From Paludibacteraceae bacterium (GTDB lineage: Bacteria; Bacteroidota; Bacteroidia; Bacteroidales; Paludibacteraceae): DNA of 64,000 nt. The notes under the pieces are model-generated. The model saw only the letters and a program-made list of their open reading frames with translations. It was not told the origin of the DNA and searched no databases. The translations under genes and the position numbers were made by a program. The DNA lies in NCBI GenBank assembly GCA_016285885.1, contig JAEERP010000002.1, forward strand, positions 248,001-312,000, given 5' to 3'. Within the stretch, counting starts at the first letter, position 1. Each line of letters begins with the position of its first letter. Below are positions 10,849 through 19,274 of the stretch, in pieces.

Positions 10849-11391
10849 TTATAAGTCTTCGTCTTCTTCTGCTAATCGTTCAAGTTCTATTCGTTCTTCT
10901 TTTGTGATATTATCATAACTTATTGTAATATCGAGAACGGGTTCATACCTTAAACTCATACTGGAATGGAAATCTCCCCATTCTACGGTAAACCAATTTT
11001 CGCTCTTTTCGGAGTCTATATTCCCCTTGTCTAAGCCCACTTCGCGCATCAGGAACTCGTCGTGCATACGTTTGATGTCGTGCGCCGCTTCCCTCCAGTT
11101 TTCGCCGTAAGCTCCTTCGTGGAGTTCGTACGCCTCCTTGGATGTCAGAACTATCCTTTTGACACAATCATGGCTGCCACCCACAAAAATGGTCATGTAC
11201 ATGTTGCAGCCATTCATTAGAATGGGTCTAAAACTGAAAAATGGGTCGCTTAGTTTGAAATCCTTGTCGATTATTTGATACTCCGAGTTAAATAACCCCG
11301 ACTTTTGGAATTCCTCCCTGGTCATGAACGGGTGCACTTCCCACCCTTTTTCGGCGTCGATCACGAATTTGCCGGTCTTTAAGTCTAACAT
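10849..11391 (-). CDS. Unknown acidic 180-residue protein, first gene of a two-gene unit
   Basis: The protein is soluble, acidic at its C-terminus (ends 'LERLAEEDEDL') and has no recognised domain. It contains hydrophobic strands around residues 55-85 and a helical middle with 'YELHEGAYGENWREAAHD'. A well-formed promoter sits 40-70 bases upstream, and the next gene follows after 15 bases, so the two are very likely co-transcribed. If the second gene is a toxin, this one would be the natural immunity candidate; that is inference from layout only. Confidence 0.65.
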   Translation of the reverse strand: MLDLKTGKFVIDAEKGWEVHPFMTREEFQKSGLFNSEYQIIDKDFKLSDPFFSFRPILMNGCNMYMTIFVGGSHDCVKRIVLTSKEAYELHEGAYGENWREAAHDIKRMHDEFLMREVGLDKGNIDSEKSENWFTVEWGDFHSSMSLRYEPVLDITISYDNITKEERIELERLAEEDEDL

Positions 11392-11429
11392 AATGCCTCC
11401 TTTTTTATCGTTATTGAAATTTATTTATG

Positions 11430-11459
11430 CAAAGATAAGCAATAATTTCAACGATGCAA
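11430..11459 (-). promoter_or_regulatory. Bacteroidota promoter for the 180/495-residue gene pair
   Basis: On the minus strand a TTG (-33) is followed by exactly 19 bases and TATCTTTG (-7), matching the sigma-ABfr consensus. Transcription would start about 30 bases before the ATG at 11391. Confidence 0.7.
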
Positions 11460-11568
11460 TATTTATGTGTTAAAAATACAATAATTTTATATCTGCAATA
11501 ATGCTACTGATATATATGGATTCAAAAGAGCCCTTGTATGGATGATTTTCTAATCTTTGACCTAAACA

Positions 11569-11601
11569 TTTGGGCAGTCAGACGAAAACGAGTTATCTTT
11601 G
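11569..11601 (+). promoter_or_regulatory. Promoter for the small gene at 11634
   Basis: TTTG (11569-11572), a 21-base spacer and TATCTTTG (11594-11601) form a promoter whose start point would fall just before the ATG at 11634. This argues against the upstream ATG at 11538 as translation start. Confidence 0.6.
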
Positions 11602-11633
11602 CATTTGATTTGTTTATTATACGGAAGTGGATT

Positions 11634-11879
11634 ATGGCTTTGATAGATAGCATCAAGAGATGGATCGAAAACATTGTTCCTGAAACAGATTCTGATATTG
11701 AAAGAAGGTATCAGATAACCTTTATGGTGAAGGGTACATTTGATTGGGATGGACTGCATACATTGACGATACCTCTTTCGGGGAGGTACACGGATGAGAA
11801 GGCGATTCTCCATATCCGCAGGGCAAACGGAGTGGAACGCTCGGCGAAGGTGGAGATCAAGGAAGTGAAGGCGTTGTGA
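11634..11879 (+). CDS. Small hypothetical protein (81 residues)
   Basis: The start at 11634 (MALIDSIKRW) is preferred because the promoter -7 box lies at 11594-11601, inside any longer reading. The protein has an amphipathic N-terminal helix and then a beta-rich part with 'FMVKGTFDWDGLHTLTIPL' and a basic 'ILHIRRANG'. It resembles no family I can name. It ends 78 bases before pyrK, which appears to have its own promoter. Confidence 0.6.
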   Translation: MALIDSIKRWIENIVPETDSDIERRYQITFMVKGTFDWDGLHTLTIPLSGRYTDEKAILHIRRANGVERSAKVEIKEVKAL

Positions 11880-11924
11880 CCCCCTGATTCTTCGGGTGTT
11901 GTTCTTCCTTTCCCTATTGTTTTG

Positions 11925-11932
11925 TATATTTG
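11925..11932 (+). promoter_or_regulatory. -7 box upstream of pyrK
   Basis: TATATTTG fits the Bacteroidota -7 consensus and ends 25 bases before the pyrK ATG. The best -33 candidate (TTG near 11899) is 23 bases away, slightly long. Confidence 0.45.
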
Positions 11933-11957
11933 TGCATTGGCGTATTTTTTTTGATTT

Positions 11958-12734
11958 ATGAAGAAACATATATTGGACTTGAACCTATTGTCTAACGAGA
12001 AGTTAGGCGACAAACATGTTCTGATGAGACTTACCTCGTCGGCTCCTCTCCCTGAGATGCGCCCGGGGCAGTTCGCTGAGGTGCGGGTGGACGATTCCGC
12101 CACGACTTTCCTCCGCAGACCGATTTCCATCCATTACGTGGACAGGGAGAAGAACGAGTTATGGTTGCTCATCCAACTGGTGGGTGACGGTACGCGCAAA
12201 CTGGCCACGTTGAAGGCGGGCGATTCGCTGAACGTGGTGCTTCCTTTGGGCAATGGCTTCTCCGAGCCTCTGCCTTCCCAGCGTTCTTTGTTGCTGGTGG
12301 GTGGCGGTGTGGGTGTCGCCCCATTGTTGGATCTCGGGCGGCATCTGCGTCAGAAGGGCTATGAGCCTACATTCTTGTTGGGCGCCCGTTCCGGCAAGGA
12401 TCTACTGCAGATGACGCAGTTCGAGCGTTTCGGACGTGTCTGCGTGACCACGGAGGATGGCTCGTTTGGCGAGAAGGGCTTCGTGACCAATCATTCGTTG
12501 CTGAACAAGGAACGTTTCGATAAGATCTATGTGTGCGGACCTACTCCGATGATGAAGGCGGTGGCTTCGTTCGCTAAAAAGAGTGACATCGATTGTGAGG
12601 TCTCGTTGGAGAATAAGATGGCTTGCGGCTTGGGTGCATGTCTCTGCTGCGTGACCGAGACCCAGTCGGGGCATAAGTGTGTTTGCTCCGACGGACCAGT
12701 ATTTAACATAAAGGATTTGACATGGCAGATTTAA
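11958..12734 (+). CDS. pyrK: Dihydroorotate dehydrogenase B, electron-transfer subunit
   Basis: PyrK carries electrons from the PyrD flavin to NAD+ in pyrimidine synthesis (dihydroorotate to orotate) and works as a PyrD2-PyrK2 complex in the cytoplasm. The 258-residue protein shows the FAD-binding 'RRPISIHYV' (about residue 53), the Gly-rich nucleotide loop '[13 protein letters not shown]' (about 115), 'VCGPTPMM', and a C-terminal [2Fe-2S] cluster with four Cys in 'CGLGACLCC' and '[10 protein letters not shown]'. Length and order are normal for the family. It overlaps pyrD by 13 bases, which implies translational coupling. Confidence 0.95.
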   Translation: MKKHILDLNLLSNEKLGDKHVLMRLTSSAPLPEMRPGQFAEVRVDDSATTFLRRPISIHYVDREKNELWLLIQLVGDGTRKLATLKAGDSLNVVLPLGNGFSEPLPSQRSLLLVGGGVGVAPLLDLGRHLRQKGYEPTFLLGARSGKDLLQMTQFERFGRVCVTTEDGSFGEKGFVTNHSLLNKERFDKIYVCGPTPMMKAVASFAKKSDIDCEVSLENKMACGLGACLCCVTETQSGHKCVCSDGPVFNIKDLTWQI

Positions 12735-13633
12735 GCGTTAATATAGGCGGGTTGCGGATGAAAAACCCGGTGATGACCGCGTCCGGCACGTTCGGGTATG
12801 GTGAGGAATATGCTGATTTCATGGACATCAGCCGTATCGGTGCCATCATCGTGAAGGGTACGACCCTCGCACACCGCGAAGGAAACCCGTATCCACGTAT
12901 GGCCGAGACCCCTTCCGGCATGTTGAACTGCGTAGGACTGCAGAACAAGGGTGTGGATTACTTCGTAGAGAACATCTACCCACGCATCCGCAAGGTGCAG
13001 ACGAACATGATCGTGAACGTCTCCGGGGCTTGCGTGGAGGATTATGTGGCTACGGCCGAGAAGATCAATGCTTTGGAGGATATCCCCGCCATTGAACTGA
13101 ATATCTCCTGCCCGAACGTGAAGCAGGGCGGTATGGCTTTCGGAACAACCTGCGCAGGCGCCGAATCGGTAGTCTCTGCTGTCCGTAAGGCCTATAAGAA
13201 GACATTGATCGTGAAGCTCTCCCCGAATGTCACGAACATCGCTGAGATAGCCTTGGCGGCAGAGGCGGCGGGTGCGGATAGCGTCTCACTCATCAACACT
13301 TTGATGGGCATGGCGATCGATGCGGAGCGGCAGACACCGATCCTCTCTACGGTGACGGGCGGTTTGTCGGGTCCTTGCGTGAAACCAGTTGCCTTGCGCA
13401 TGGTATGGCAGGTGGCCAAAGCGGTAAAGATACCGGTTGTCGGCTTGGGAGGCATCATGAACGCTACGGACGCTGTCGAGTTCTTCCTGGCGGGCGCTTC
13501 CGCCATTGAGATCGGCACCGCCAACTTCATTGACCCAGCCATCTCCGTAAAGGTGGTGGAGGGCATCAACGATTATTTGGAACGTCATGGATGCAAGTCC
13601 GTGAAGGAGATAATCGGAGCGTTAAAAGTATAA
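12722..13633 (+). CDS. pyrD: Dihydroorotate dehydrogenase type 1B, catalytic subunit
   Basis: This FMN enzyme oxidises dihydroorotate to orotate, the fourth step of UMP synthesis. The 303-residue TIM barrel shows '[16 protein letters not shown]' near the N-terminus, the active-site Cys in '[12 protein letters not shown]' (about residue 130, the type 1 base), and C-terminal FMN phosphate-binding '[13 protein letters not shown]' and '[12 protein letters not shown]'. The Cys base and the adjoining pyrK define it as class 1B (NAD+-linked) rather than the membrane-bound class 2 form. Confidence 0.96.
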   Translation: MADLSVNIGGLRMKNPVMTASGTFGYGEEYADFMDISRIGAIIVKGTTLAHREGNPYPRMAETPSGMLNCVGLQNKGVDYFVENIYPRIRKVQTNMIVNVSGACVEDYVATAEKINALEDIPAIELNISCPNVKQGGMAFGTTCAGAESVVSAVRKAYKKTLIVKLSPNVTNIAEIALAAEAAGADSVSLINTLMGMAIDAERQTPILSTVTGGLSGPCVKPVALRMVWQVAKAVKIPVVGLGGIMNATDAVEFFLAGASAIEIGTANFIDPAISVKVVEGINDYLERHGCKSVKEIIGALKV

Positions 13634-13681
13634 GGTGGGTCATAACATTCATCATATCAACCATTTAAAACAATCGGGCAT

Positions 13682-14206
13682 ATGAAAAAATACGTGTTAT
13701 TCATCATTTTGGCATTGTGCGCACTTTCCGCACTGGCCGTGGCTTTCCTGAACGGCAAGGGAGACAACCAGGAGAAAAAAGATATAGAATGGAAATACCT
13801 TTCCATGCGGAGCGTATGTTATATGTCCGTGGAGTGTGTGACCCCGGATTTCTCTCCTGTGCAGGAGTCCATCTATGCGAACCGTCTGATGTATGGTGAG
13901 TTGCCGATGTCCTTTTTGCTGAACTTGGAGACCAATGCGGACAGTGTGCAAGCGCTCACTTGCCTGGTGGAGTGTGAAAACGTGAAGATGGAGGCTGATC
14001 TGAAGGAGTTGCGATTGGATGAGACGGCGAATGGCAAGGTGTGTTCGGGCGTCTTCGTCTATAACCTGTCTGAAATGGCCACTGAGTTGGGCGTTCCAGC
14101 CATCATGAATATGATGAGGGTCTTCCCGGAGCGTGTGGAAATCTCCATCAAGCCGACTTGCGGAGGGGAGAAACCTGCCAAATTCATAAAGGTGAAGAAG
14201 AAATGA
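13682..14206 (+). CDS. Exported or membrane-anchored hypothetical protein (174 residues)
   Basis: The N-terminus is a hydrophobic segment after two Lys (residues 4-24), a signal anchor or uncleaved signal peptide without a convincing lipobox. The rest has the feel of a beta-rich periplasmic domain, with four Cys that could form disulphides and a strongly basic end ('KFIKVKKK'). I do not recognise the family. Its stop codon overlaps the start of the HAD hydrolase (ATGA), so the two are probably co-translated. Confidence 0.75.
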   Translation: MKKYVLFIILALCALSALAVAFLNGKGDNQEKKDIEWKYLSMRSVCYMSVECVTPDFSPVQESIYANRLMYGELPMSFLLNLETNADSVQALTCLVECENVKMEADLKELRLDETANGKVCSGVFVYNLSEMATELGVPAIMNMMRVFPERVEISIKPTCGGEKPAKFIKVKKK

Positions 14207-14835
14207 TAAAAAATATTGTGTTTGATTTTGGCGGGGTCCTGATAGATGCTGATCTGGAAGCTGTTTTGCGCTCTTTCCGATCGATGGGCATCGATAACAT
14301 ATCCGAATACATAAACCTATACCGACAAAACGGCCTCTTCCTCGACTTGGAGGATGGCACCAAAAACAAGGAGGAGTTCAACGAAGCCCTCTGCGCCATG
14401 ACCGGCAGGGGTATTCCTGACGAAGCCATCGCATCCGCATGGCTGGTCATCGTGGAACGTGTGGATCCCAACAAACTGTTGTACCTGGAGGAGTTGCGAA
14501 AGAAATACAAGCTATATCTCCTCAGCAATATCAATCCGTATGTTTTCGAGTGGGCCGAGACCCCAGCGTTCTCCGAATTGGGGCAACCGATCCACCATTA
14601 CTTCGACAAGATGTTCGCCTCCTATCAATTGAAGATGACGAAGCCTTCCCGGGAGATCTTCGAGCACGTGTTGCGCACGGCAAGCATCAAGGCGGAGGAG
14701 ACGCTTTTCGTGGACGATGGTCTGCGAAACGTCGAGACGGCGAAGACCATGGGCTTCCACGTCTATCAGCCACAGAACCGGGAAGACTGGAGGGGTGCGG
14801 TCGCCCAAATCCTATCGGAGCAGAACGGAATATAG
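14203..14835 (+). CDS. HAD-superfamily hydrolase (phosphatase-like)
   Basis: The start at 14203 overlaps the previous stop codon and places the catalytic motif at the N-terminus; a longer in-frame start at 14158 lies inside the upstream gene. Motif I is 'VFDFGGVLID', with the nucleophile Asp but Gly where acid/base HADs usually have the second Asp (as in many 'DFGGV' members). Motif II Ser is in 'YLLSNIN', the motif III Lys in 'MTKPSREIF', and motif IV is 'TLFVDDGLRN'. At 210 residues it fits HAD subfamily IA (YihX/epoxide-hydrolase-N-like). A sugar-phosphate or nucleotide substrate is possible but cannot be read from sequence. Confidence 0.85.
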   Translation: MIKNIVFDFGGVLIDADLEAVLRSFRSMGIDNISEYINLYRQNGLFLDLEDGTKNKEEFNEALCAMTGRGIPDEAIASAWLVIVERVDPNKLLYLEELRKKYKLYLLSNINPYVFEWAETPAFSELGQPIHHYFDKMFASYQLKMTKPSREIFEHVLRTASIKAEETLFVDDGLRNVETAKTMGFHVYQPQNREDWRGAVAQILSEQNGI

Positions 14836-15001
14836 GACGATGGATGATTCGCATGGAGGGATATCCATTCCAAATGAATCTGTAGGTGGAAGAGGGTGAT
14901 TGGTCGATGAAATATGCCATTTCGTCGATTTTTCCTTTTGTGGTAATTGTGCTTTTATTACCTTTAATCGATTAATGTGTATGAATAAAATATTATAATA
15001 G

Positions 15002-16213
15002 ATGGACAAGAAGAAAATCCTTTTGATTGTCGGGATACTGCTGTTGGCTGTAGCCGCATATTTTTTGTTTTTCGGAAAGAAGAAGATGCCTCAAACCATC
15101 GTGAAGACTGAGTTGGTTGAATTGGGGACGATTTCCAATTCTATTACCGCCACGGGAAAGGTGGAGCCAGTCACGGAGGTGGAAGTCGGTACGCAGGTCT
15201 CCGGAAAAATCGACAAGATCCATGTGGATTATAACTCGAAGGTGAAGAAGGGGCAGCTCTTGGCGGAGTTGGATCGTTCTACCTTGTCCACCTCGTTGGA
15301 GTCTGCCAAGACGGATTATTCCAACGCTATGAATGAGTATGCCTACTACAAGAAAGTATACGATAGGAACGTGGCCCTTCACGAAAAGAAGCTGATCAGT
15401 GAGGCTGAGTTCGAGGAGATTGAGTTCCAGTACATGAAGGTCTCCAACTCTTTGCGCAAGGCTAAATATGAGGTGGACAGGGCCAAGACCAACTTAGGCT
15501 ATGCGACCATCACATCGCCAATCAACGGTGTGGTCATCTCCGTTGAAGTGGAGGAGGGCCAGACGGTGGCCGCCAGTATGACGACCCCTACGTTGTTCAT
15601 CATCGCGGAGAACTTAGTGGATATGCAGGTGGTAGCCAACATCGACGAGGCGGACATAGGTCAGGTCAAAGAGGGTCAGAAGGTGGAATTCACGGTGGAT
15701 GCCTACCCGAACGACAAATTCGCCGGTGTGGTTCGCCAGGTACGTTTGGAACCTACCACAACCTCTAACGTGGTGACCTACGAGGTGATCGTCGACGCCA
15801 AGAACCCAGACCTGAAGCTGAAACCGGGACTCACGGCTAACATCACCGTCCTCACCCTGAACAAGGATAGCATCATGACCATTCCTAACAAGGCGTTGCG
15901 TTTCCAGATGGACGAGAAGATTTTGCCTCCAGGCATGAAGGTGAAGTACTTGGATCCAGCGGAGATAACCGGTCCTACCGTTTGGGCGATCGTAGACCGT
16001 CAGACGGCCGAGCAGCGTTGCATCAAAACAGGTGTCAGCAACGGTACCCGTACGGAGGTCTTGGAGGGCTTGAACCTTGGCGAGCATCTGATCGTCTCTT
16101 CCATTGAGACGGCCGATATGGATTTCAAGAAAGGAAACATGCCACCGGAGGGAGGCAAGGGAGGCAACAGCCCATTCATGCCGAAACGACCAGGTGGTGG
16201 TAAACGTAAATAA
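15002..16213 (+). CDS. MacA-like periplasmic adaptor of an ABC efflux pump
   Basis: The adaptor bridges an inner-membrane MacB-type transporter and an outer-membrane TolC-type channel. It has an N-terminal membrane anchor (about residues 5-22), the lipoyl half-motif 'VEVGTQVSGKIDKIHVDYN', a coiled-coil hairpin (about 100-165), the second lipoyl half ('ATITSPINGVVISVEVEEG'), a beta-barrel and a membrane-proximal domain. The tail is Gly/Pro/Lys-rich. The ATPase gene follows after 9 bases and the permease after that. No TolC-like gene is adjacent, so the outer channel must be encoded elsewhere. Confidence 0.92.
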   Translation: MDKKKILLIVGILLLAVAAYFLFFGKKKMPQTIVKTELVELGTISNSITATGKVEPVTEVEVGTQVSGKIDKIHVDYNSKVKKGQLLAELDRSTLSTSLESAKTDYSNAMNEYAYYKKVYDRNVALHEKKLISEAEFEEIEFQYMKVSNSLRKAKYEVDRAKTNLGYATITSPINGVVISVEVEEGQTVAASMTTPTLFIIAENLVDMQVVANIDEADIGQVKEGQKVEFTVDAYPNDKFAGVVRQVRLEPTTTSNVVTYEVIVDAKNPDLKLKPGLTANITVLTLNKDSIMTIPNKALRFQMDEKILPPGMKVKYLDPAEITGPTVWAIVDRQTAEQRCIKTGVSNGTRTEVLEGLNLGEHLIVSSIETADMDFKKGNMPPEGGKGGNSPFMPKRPGGGKRK

Positions 16214-16222
16214 GGGACTCAC

Positions 16223-16984
16223 ATGGAACAGAAGTACGAAAAAGGCAGGCCTATCATTGAATTGCGCAATGTGAAGCGTGATTTTGTGGTCGGTGACGAA
16301 GTGGTCCATGCTTTGCGCGGTGTCTCGTTCTCCATCCACGAGGGCGAGTTTGTGACCATCATGGGTACGTCCGGTTCGGGTAAGTCCACCCTGCTGAATG
16401 CGCTCGGATGTCTGGACACCCCTACGTCAGGTGAATATTACTTGGACGGTGTGGAGGTGCGTTCCATGGGAAAGAACGAGCGTGCCATTCTGCGCAATCG
16501 CAAGATAGGGTTCGTGTTCCAAAATTATAATCTATTAGCCAAGACCACCTCTGTGGAGAATGTGGAGCTCCCTTTGATGTACAACTCGTCCATTTCGGCC
16601 GAGGAACGTTATGAAAGGGCGGTGAACGCACTGAAGGCGGTTGGCTTGGGCGAACGTTTGAACCATAAGTCCAACCAGATGTCGGGTGGTCAGCAGCAGC
16701 GTGTGGCGATTGCCCGTGCGTTGGTCAACGATCCTGTCATCATCTTGGCGGACGAGGCGACGGGTAACTTGGACTCCCGCACCTCCTTTGAGATCTTGGT
16801 GCTTTTCCAGGAACTACATGCGAAGGGTAGAACAATCATCTTCGTGACCCATAACCCTGAATTATCCCAATACAGCAGTAGGAACATCCGTCTGCGGGAT
16901 GGTCAGGTCATCGAGGACACGTACAATGATCATATAGCGTCGGCGAAGGAGGCTTTAGAGGCATTGCCTCCTCAAAAAGACTAA
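16223..16984 (+). CDS. MacB-type ABC transporter ATP-binding protein
   Basis: This 253-residue ATPase shows Walker A 'GTSGSGKSTLLN' (about residue 49), the Q-loop in 'GFVFQNYNLL', signature 'SGGQQQRVAIARAL' and Walker B 'VIILADEATGNLD' with the catalytic Glu, followed by the H-loop 'FVTHNPEL'. It belongs to the LolD/FtsE/MacB class that powers mechanotransmission rather than substrate passage through the membrane. In E. coli MacB the ATPase and permease are one chain; here they are split into two genes, as is usual in Bacteroidota. Confidence 0.95.
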   Translation: MEQKYEKGRPIIELRNVKRDFVVGDEVVHALRGVSFSIHEGEFVTIMGTSGSGKSTLLNALGCLDTPTSGEYYLDGVEVRSMGKNERAILRNRKIGFVFQNYNLLAKTTSVENVELPLMYNSSISAEERYERAVNALKAVGLGERLNHKSNQMSGGQQQRVAIARALVNDPVIILADEATGNLDSRTSFEILVLFQELHAKGRTIIFVTHNPELSQYSSRNIRLRDGQVIEDTYNDHIASAKEALEALPPQKD

Positions 16985-17002
16985 CAGGGAATAGAGAACG
17001 TT

Positions 17003-18235
17003 ATGAATCTTTCGAATTTATTTAAGATTGCGCTTAGGGCAATCAGCAACAATAAGTTGAGGTCATTCCTGACGATGTTGGGTATCATCATCGGTGTGGC
17101 CTCCGTCATCGCCATGCTGGCGATCGGACAAGGCTCCAAGAAGAGCATTCAGGAGCAGATCTCCGAGATGGGTTCCAACATGATCATGGTCCATCCAGGC
17201 AACAACGACCGTATGCGAGGGGGTGGGGCACGTATGAACTCTTCCGAGATGCAGACGTTGAAGAACGCCGACTATGAGGATATCGCCAACAAATGTACCC
17301 GTTACGTGGCGTATGTCTCTCCGACCGTGAGCGGTAGCGGACAGATGATCTATGGTAACAATAACTACCCTACATCCGTTACTGGTGTTTCTTTGGATTA
17401 TTTGGAAATCAGAAAGTTAACCATCAGTAAGGGTGATATGTTCACCGAGCAGGACATCGCTTCCTCCGCTAAGGTGTGCGTCATCGGAAAGACCATCGTC
17501 GACAACCTCTTCCCGGACCAGGAAGAACCGATCGGGAAGGTGGTGCGTTTCGGCAAGATTCCGCTCACCGTGGTGGGCGTGCTCACCGCAAAGGGTTACA
17601 ACAGCATGGGACAAGACCAGGACGCTGTGGTGCTGGCCCCTTACACGACGATACAGAAAAGGGTGAGCAACATCACCTACCTGAACAGCATCTATGCCTC
17701 CGCCAAGTCGGAAGACCTTACGAGCAAAGCGATTGAGGAGATCTCGGAGGTGCTGAGGACGAACCACAAAATCAGGGAGGGTGCGGAAGATGATTTCTCC
17801 GTCCGATCCCAAGAGGAGTTGAGTTCCATGATGACCTCCACAACAGATATGATGACCGTCCTTTTGGCGTGCATCGCAGGCATCTCCTTGGTGGTCGGTG
17901 GTATCGGTATCATGAACATCATGTACGTCTCCGTGACAGAGAGGACCAGGGAAATTGGTCTGCGTATGTCCGTGGGAGCGAGGGGCATCGATATCCTCTC
18001 GCAATTCTTGATAGAGGCCATCCTGATCAGTGTGACGGGAGGTCTGATAGGCGTGGTTGTCGGTGTCGGAGCCTCGTACGCCTTGCAGCTCGCATTGGGT
18101 TGGCCCATCTACATCCAGCCATACTCTGTGCTGCTCTCCTTCTTGGTGTGCACCATGACGGGTGTTTTCTTCGGCTGGTATCCGGCGAAGAGAGCCTCCG
18201 AGTTGGATCCTATCGAGGCGATCCGATACGAGTAG
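17003..18235 (+). CDS. MacB-type ABC transporter permease
   Basis: The 410-residue protein has the MacB topology: one N-terminal membrane helix ('FLTMLGIIIGVASVIAMLAI'), a large periplasmic MacB_PCD domain (about 50-280), then three C-terminal helices (FtsX domain, from 'LLACIAGISLVVGGIGIMNI'). The cytoplasmic coupling segment 'VTERTREIGLRMSVGA' is typical. With the two genes before it, it forms a complete tripartite-efflux or lipoprotein/peptide-export operon. The exported compound cannot be inferred. Confidence 0.94.
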   Translation: MNLSNLFKIALRAISNNKLRSFLTMLGIIIGVASVIAMLAIGQGSKKSIQEQISEMGSNMIMVHPGNNDRMRGGGARMNSSEMQTLKNADYEDIANKCTRYVAYVSPTVSGSGQMIYGNNNYPTSVTGVSLDYLEIRKLTISKGDMFTEQDIASSAKVCVIGKTIVDNLFPDQEEPIGKVVRFGKIPLTVVGVLTAKGYNSMGQDQDAVVLAPYTTIQKRVSNITYLNSIYASAKSEDLTSKAIEEISEVLRTNHKIREGAEDDFSVRSQEELSSMMTSTTDMMTVLLACIAGISLVVGGIGIMNIMYVSVTERTREIGLRMSVGARGIDILSQFLIEAILISVTGGLIGVVVGVGASYALQLALGWPIYIQPYSVLLSFLVCTMTGVFFGWYPAKRASELDPIEAIRYE

Positions 18236-18296
18236 CCCGAGAAGTTCGTGGGAATATTGAATTGAGTTATTTATCAGTTATTTAGGGAATTATAAG

Positions 18297-19142
18297 ATGA
18301 AAGTTATGTTGTATTCTAGGTTGTGTTTGTGGCTCGTCATGATGGCAGTGATGAGTGGTTGTTCTTTTTTCGAGACACCCAAGGATGATCGGTCTAAGGC
18401 TGGTCTAAAGGGGGATGTGAAGGTCTTCACCGAGTATGAGGGTGTGGTGGTTTCCGGTAATTTGACTCCCGGTAAGATCGTGTGTCGTACCCAATACGAT
18501 AAGCGAGGCAATCAAATCTGTGTGGAACTTTTCAATGAGGAGGGACATGTGTACGAGACGAGAAGCACATCCTATGACGAAAACAATCGCAAAACGGTCT
18601 CACAGGTACATGATGGGGAAGGAGCCTTGGAGAGGTCTCTGATCTTCTCGTACGATGAGCATGGCCATATGACCGAGTGTGAGGATTTTAATGGCAGGGG
18701 TATTCTGATGTATAGGGCTAAAAATGCTTATGATAGTTTGGGGCGATTGACGTCCAATGTCATCACCCGGCCTGATGGAAAGTTCATCAGCAAGACCACT
18801 TTCGCCTATGATGAGTTCGGAAATGACACGTTGGTTTGTTCCTACGAGAAGGAGGATACGGTATCCCGCAAGGAGTATCGTGACTTTGACGCGGACGGTA
18901 ACATGGTGGAACTGAATGTGTATGATGCGTCAGACATGCTTCTTTCCCAATCCGTGTATCGTTATGATGCAGAGGGTAGGCTAGCCGAATCCAGCTCCTA
19001 TTCGGGTTATGCAGTCATGGAGAACCGGTCCATCTTCCAATATGACGACTCCGATTGGTGTGGCAACTATCGCAAGATCCTTCTGTACGATAAGGATTCT
19101 GTCCTTATAGGCGGTACGCTTCGGAAGTTTGAGTATTATTGA
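18297..19142 (+). CDS. Lipoprotein with YD (RHS-like) repeats
   Basis: A signal peptide ends in the lipobox 'VMSGC', so the mature protein starts at a lipidated Cys near residue 22. The rest consists of about seven short repeats of the pattern hydrophobic-Y-D-x-x-G/N-R ('YDKRGNQ', 'YDENNRK', 'YDEHGHM', 'YDSLGRL', 'YDEFGND', 'YDAEGRL'), the YD/RHS repeat that builds beta-strand shells in RHS and teneurin proteins. No toxin tip or autoprotease domain follows, so this is a stand-alone repeat lipoprotein. It sits 61 bases after the efflux operon; a functional link is unproven. Confidence 0.85.
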   Translation: MKVMLYSRLCLWLVMMAVMSGCSFFETPKDDRSKAGLKGDVKVFTEYEGVVVSGNLTPGKIVCRTQYDKRGNQICVELFNEEGHVYETRSTSYDENNRKTVSQVHDGEGALERSLIFSYDEHGHMTECEDFNGRGILMYRAKNAYDSLGRLTSNVITRPDGKFISKTTFAYDEFGNDTLVCSYEKEDTVSRKEYRDFDADGNMVELNVYDASDMLLSQSVYRYDAEGRLAESSSYSGYAVMENRSIFQYDDSDWCGNYRKILLYDKDSVLIGGTLRKFEYY

Positions 19143-19170
19143 TCGGGACTTAAAGATTGATGCCCGGCGA

Positions 19171-19202
19171 TTTGTCGCTCTGATAAATTTTATCTACCTT
19201 TG
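19171..19202 (+). promoter_or_regulatory. Promoter of the YifB/ComM gene
   Basis: TTTG at 19171-19174 and TACCTTTG at 19195-19202 (20-base spacer) match the Bacteroidota promoter consensus. They lie about 73 bases before the ATG at 19275. Confidence 0.6.
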
Positions 19203-19274
19203 CTCTATCTGTTTGCGAAAGAGCTTTTTTGCCTGTTTTCGTGAAGGTTTACTTGTTAATAATACGTTGAAAAA

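Noticed and set aside
11538-11633. N-terminal extension of the small gene at 11634
   Set aside because: A promoter -7 box lies at 11594-11601, so the ATG at 11538 would not be in the transcript.
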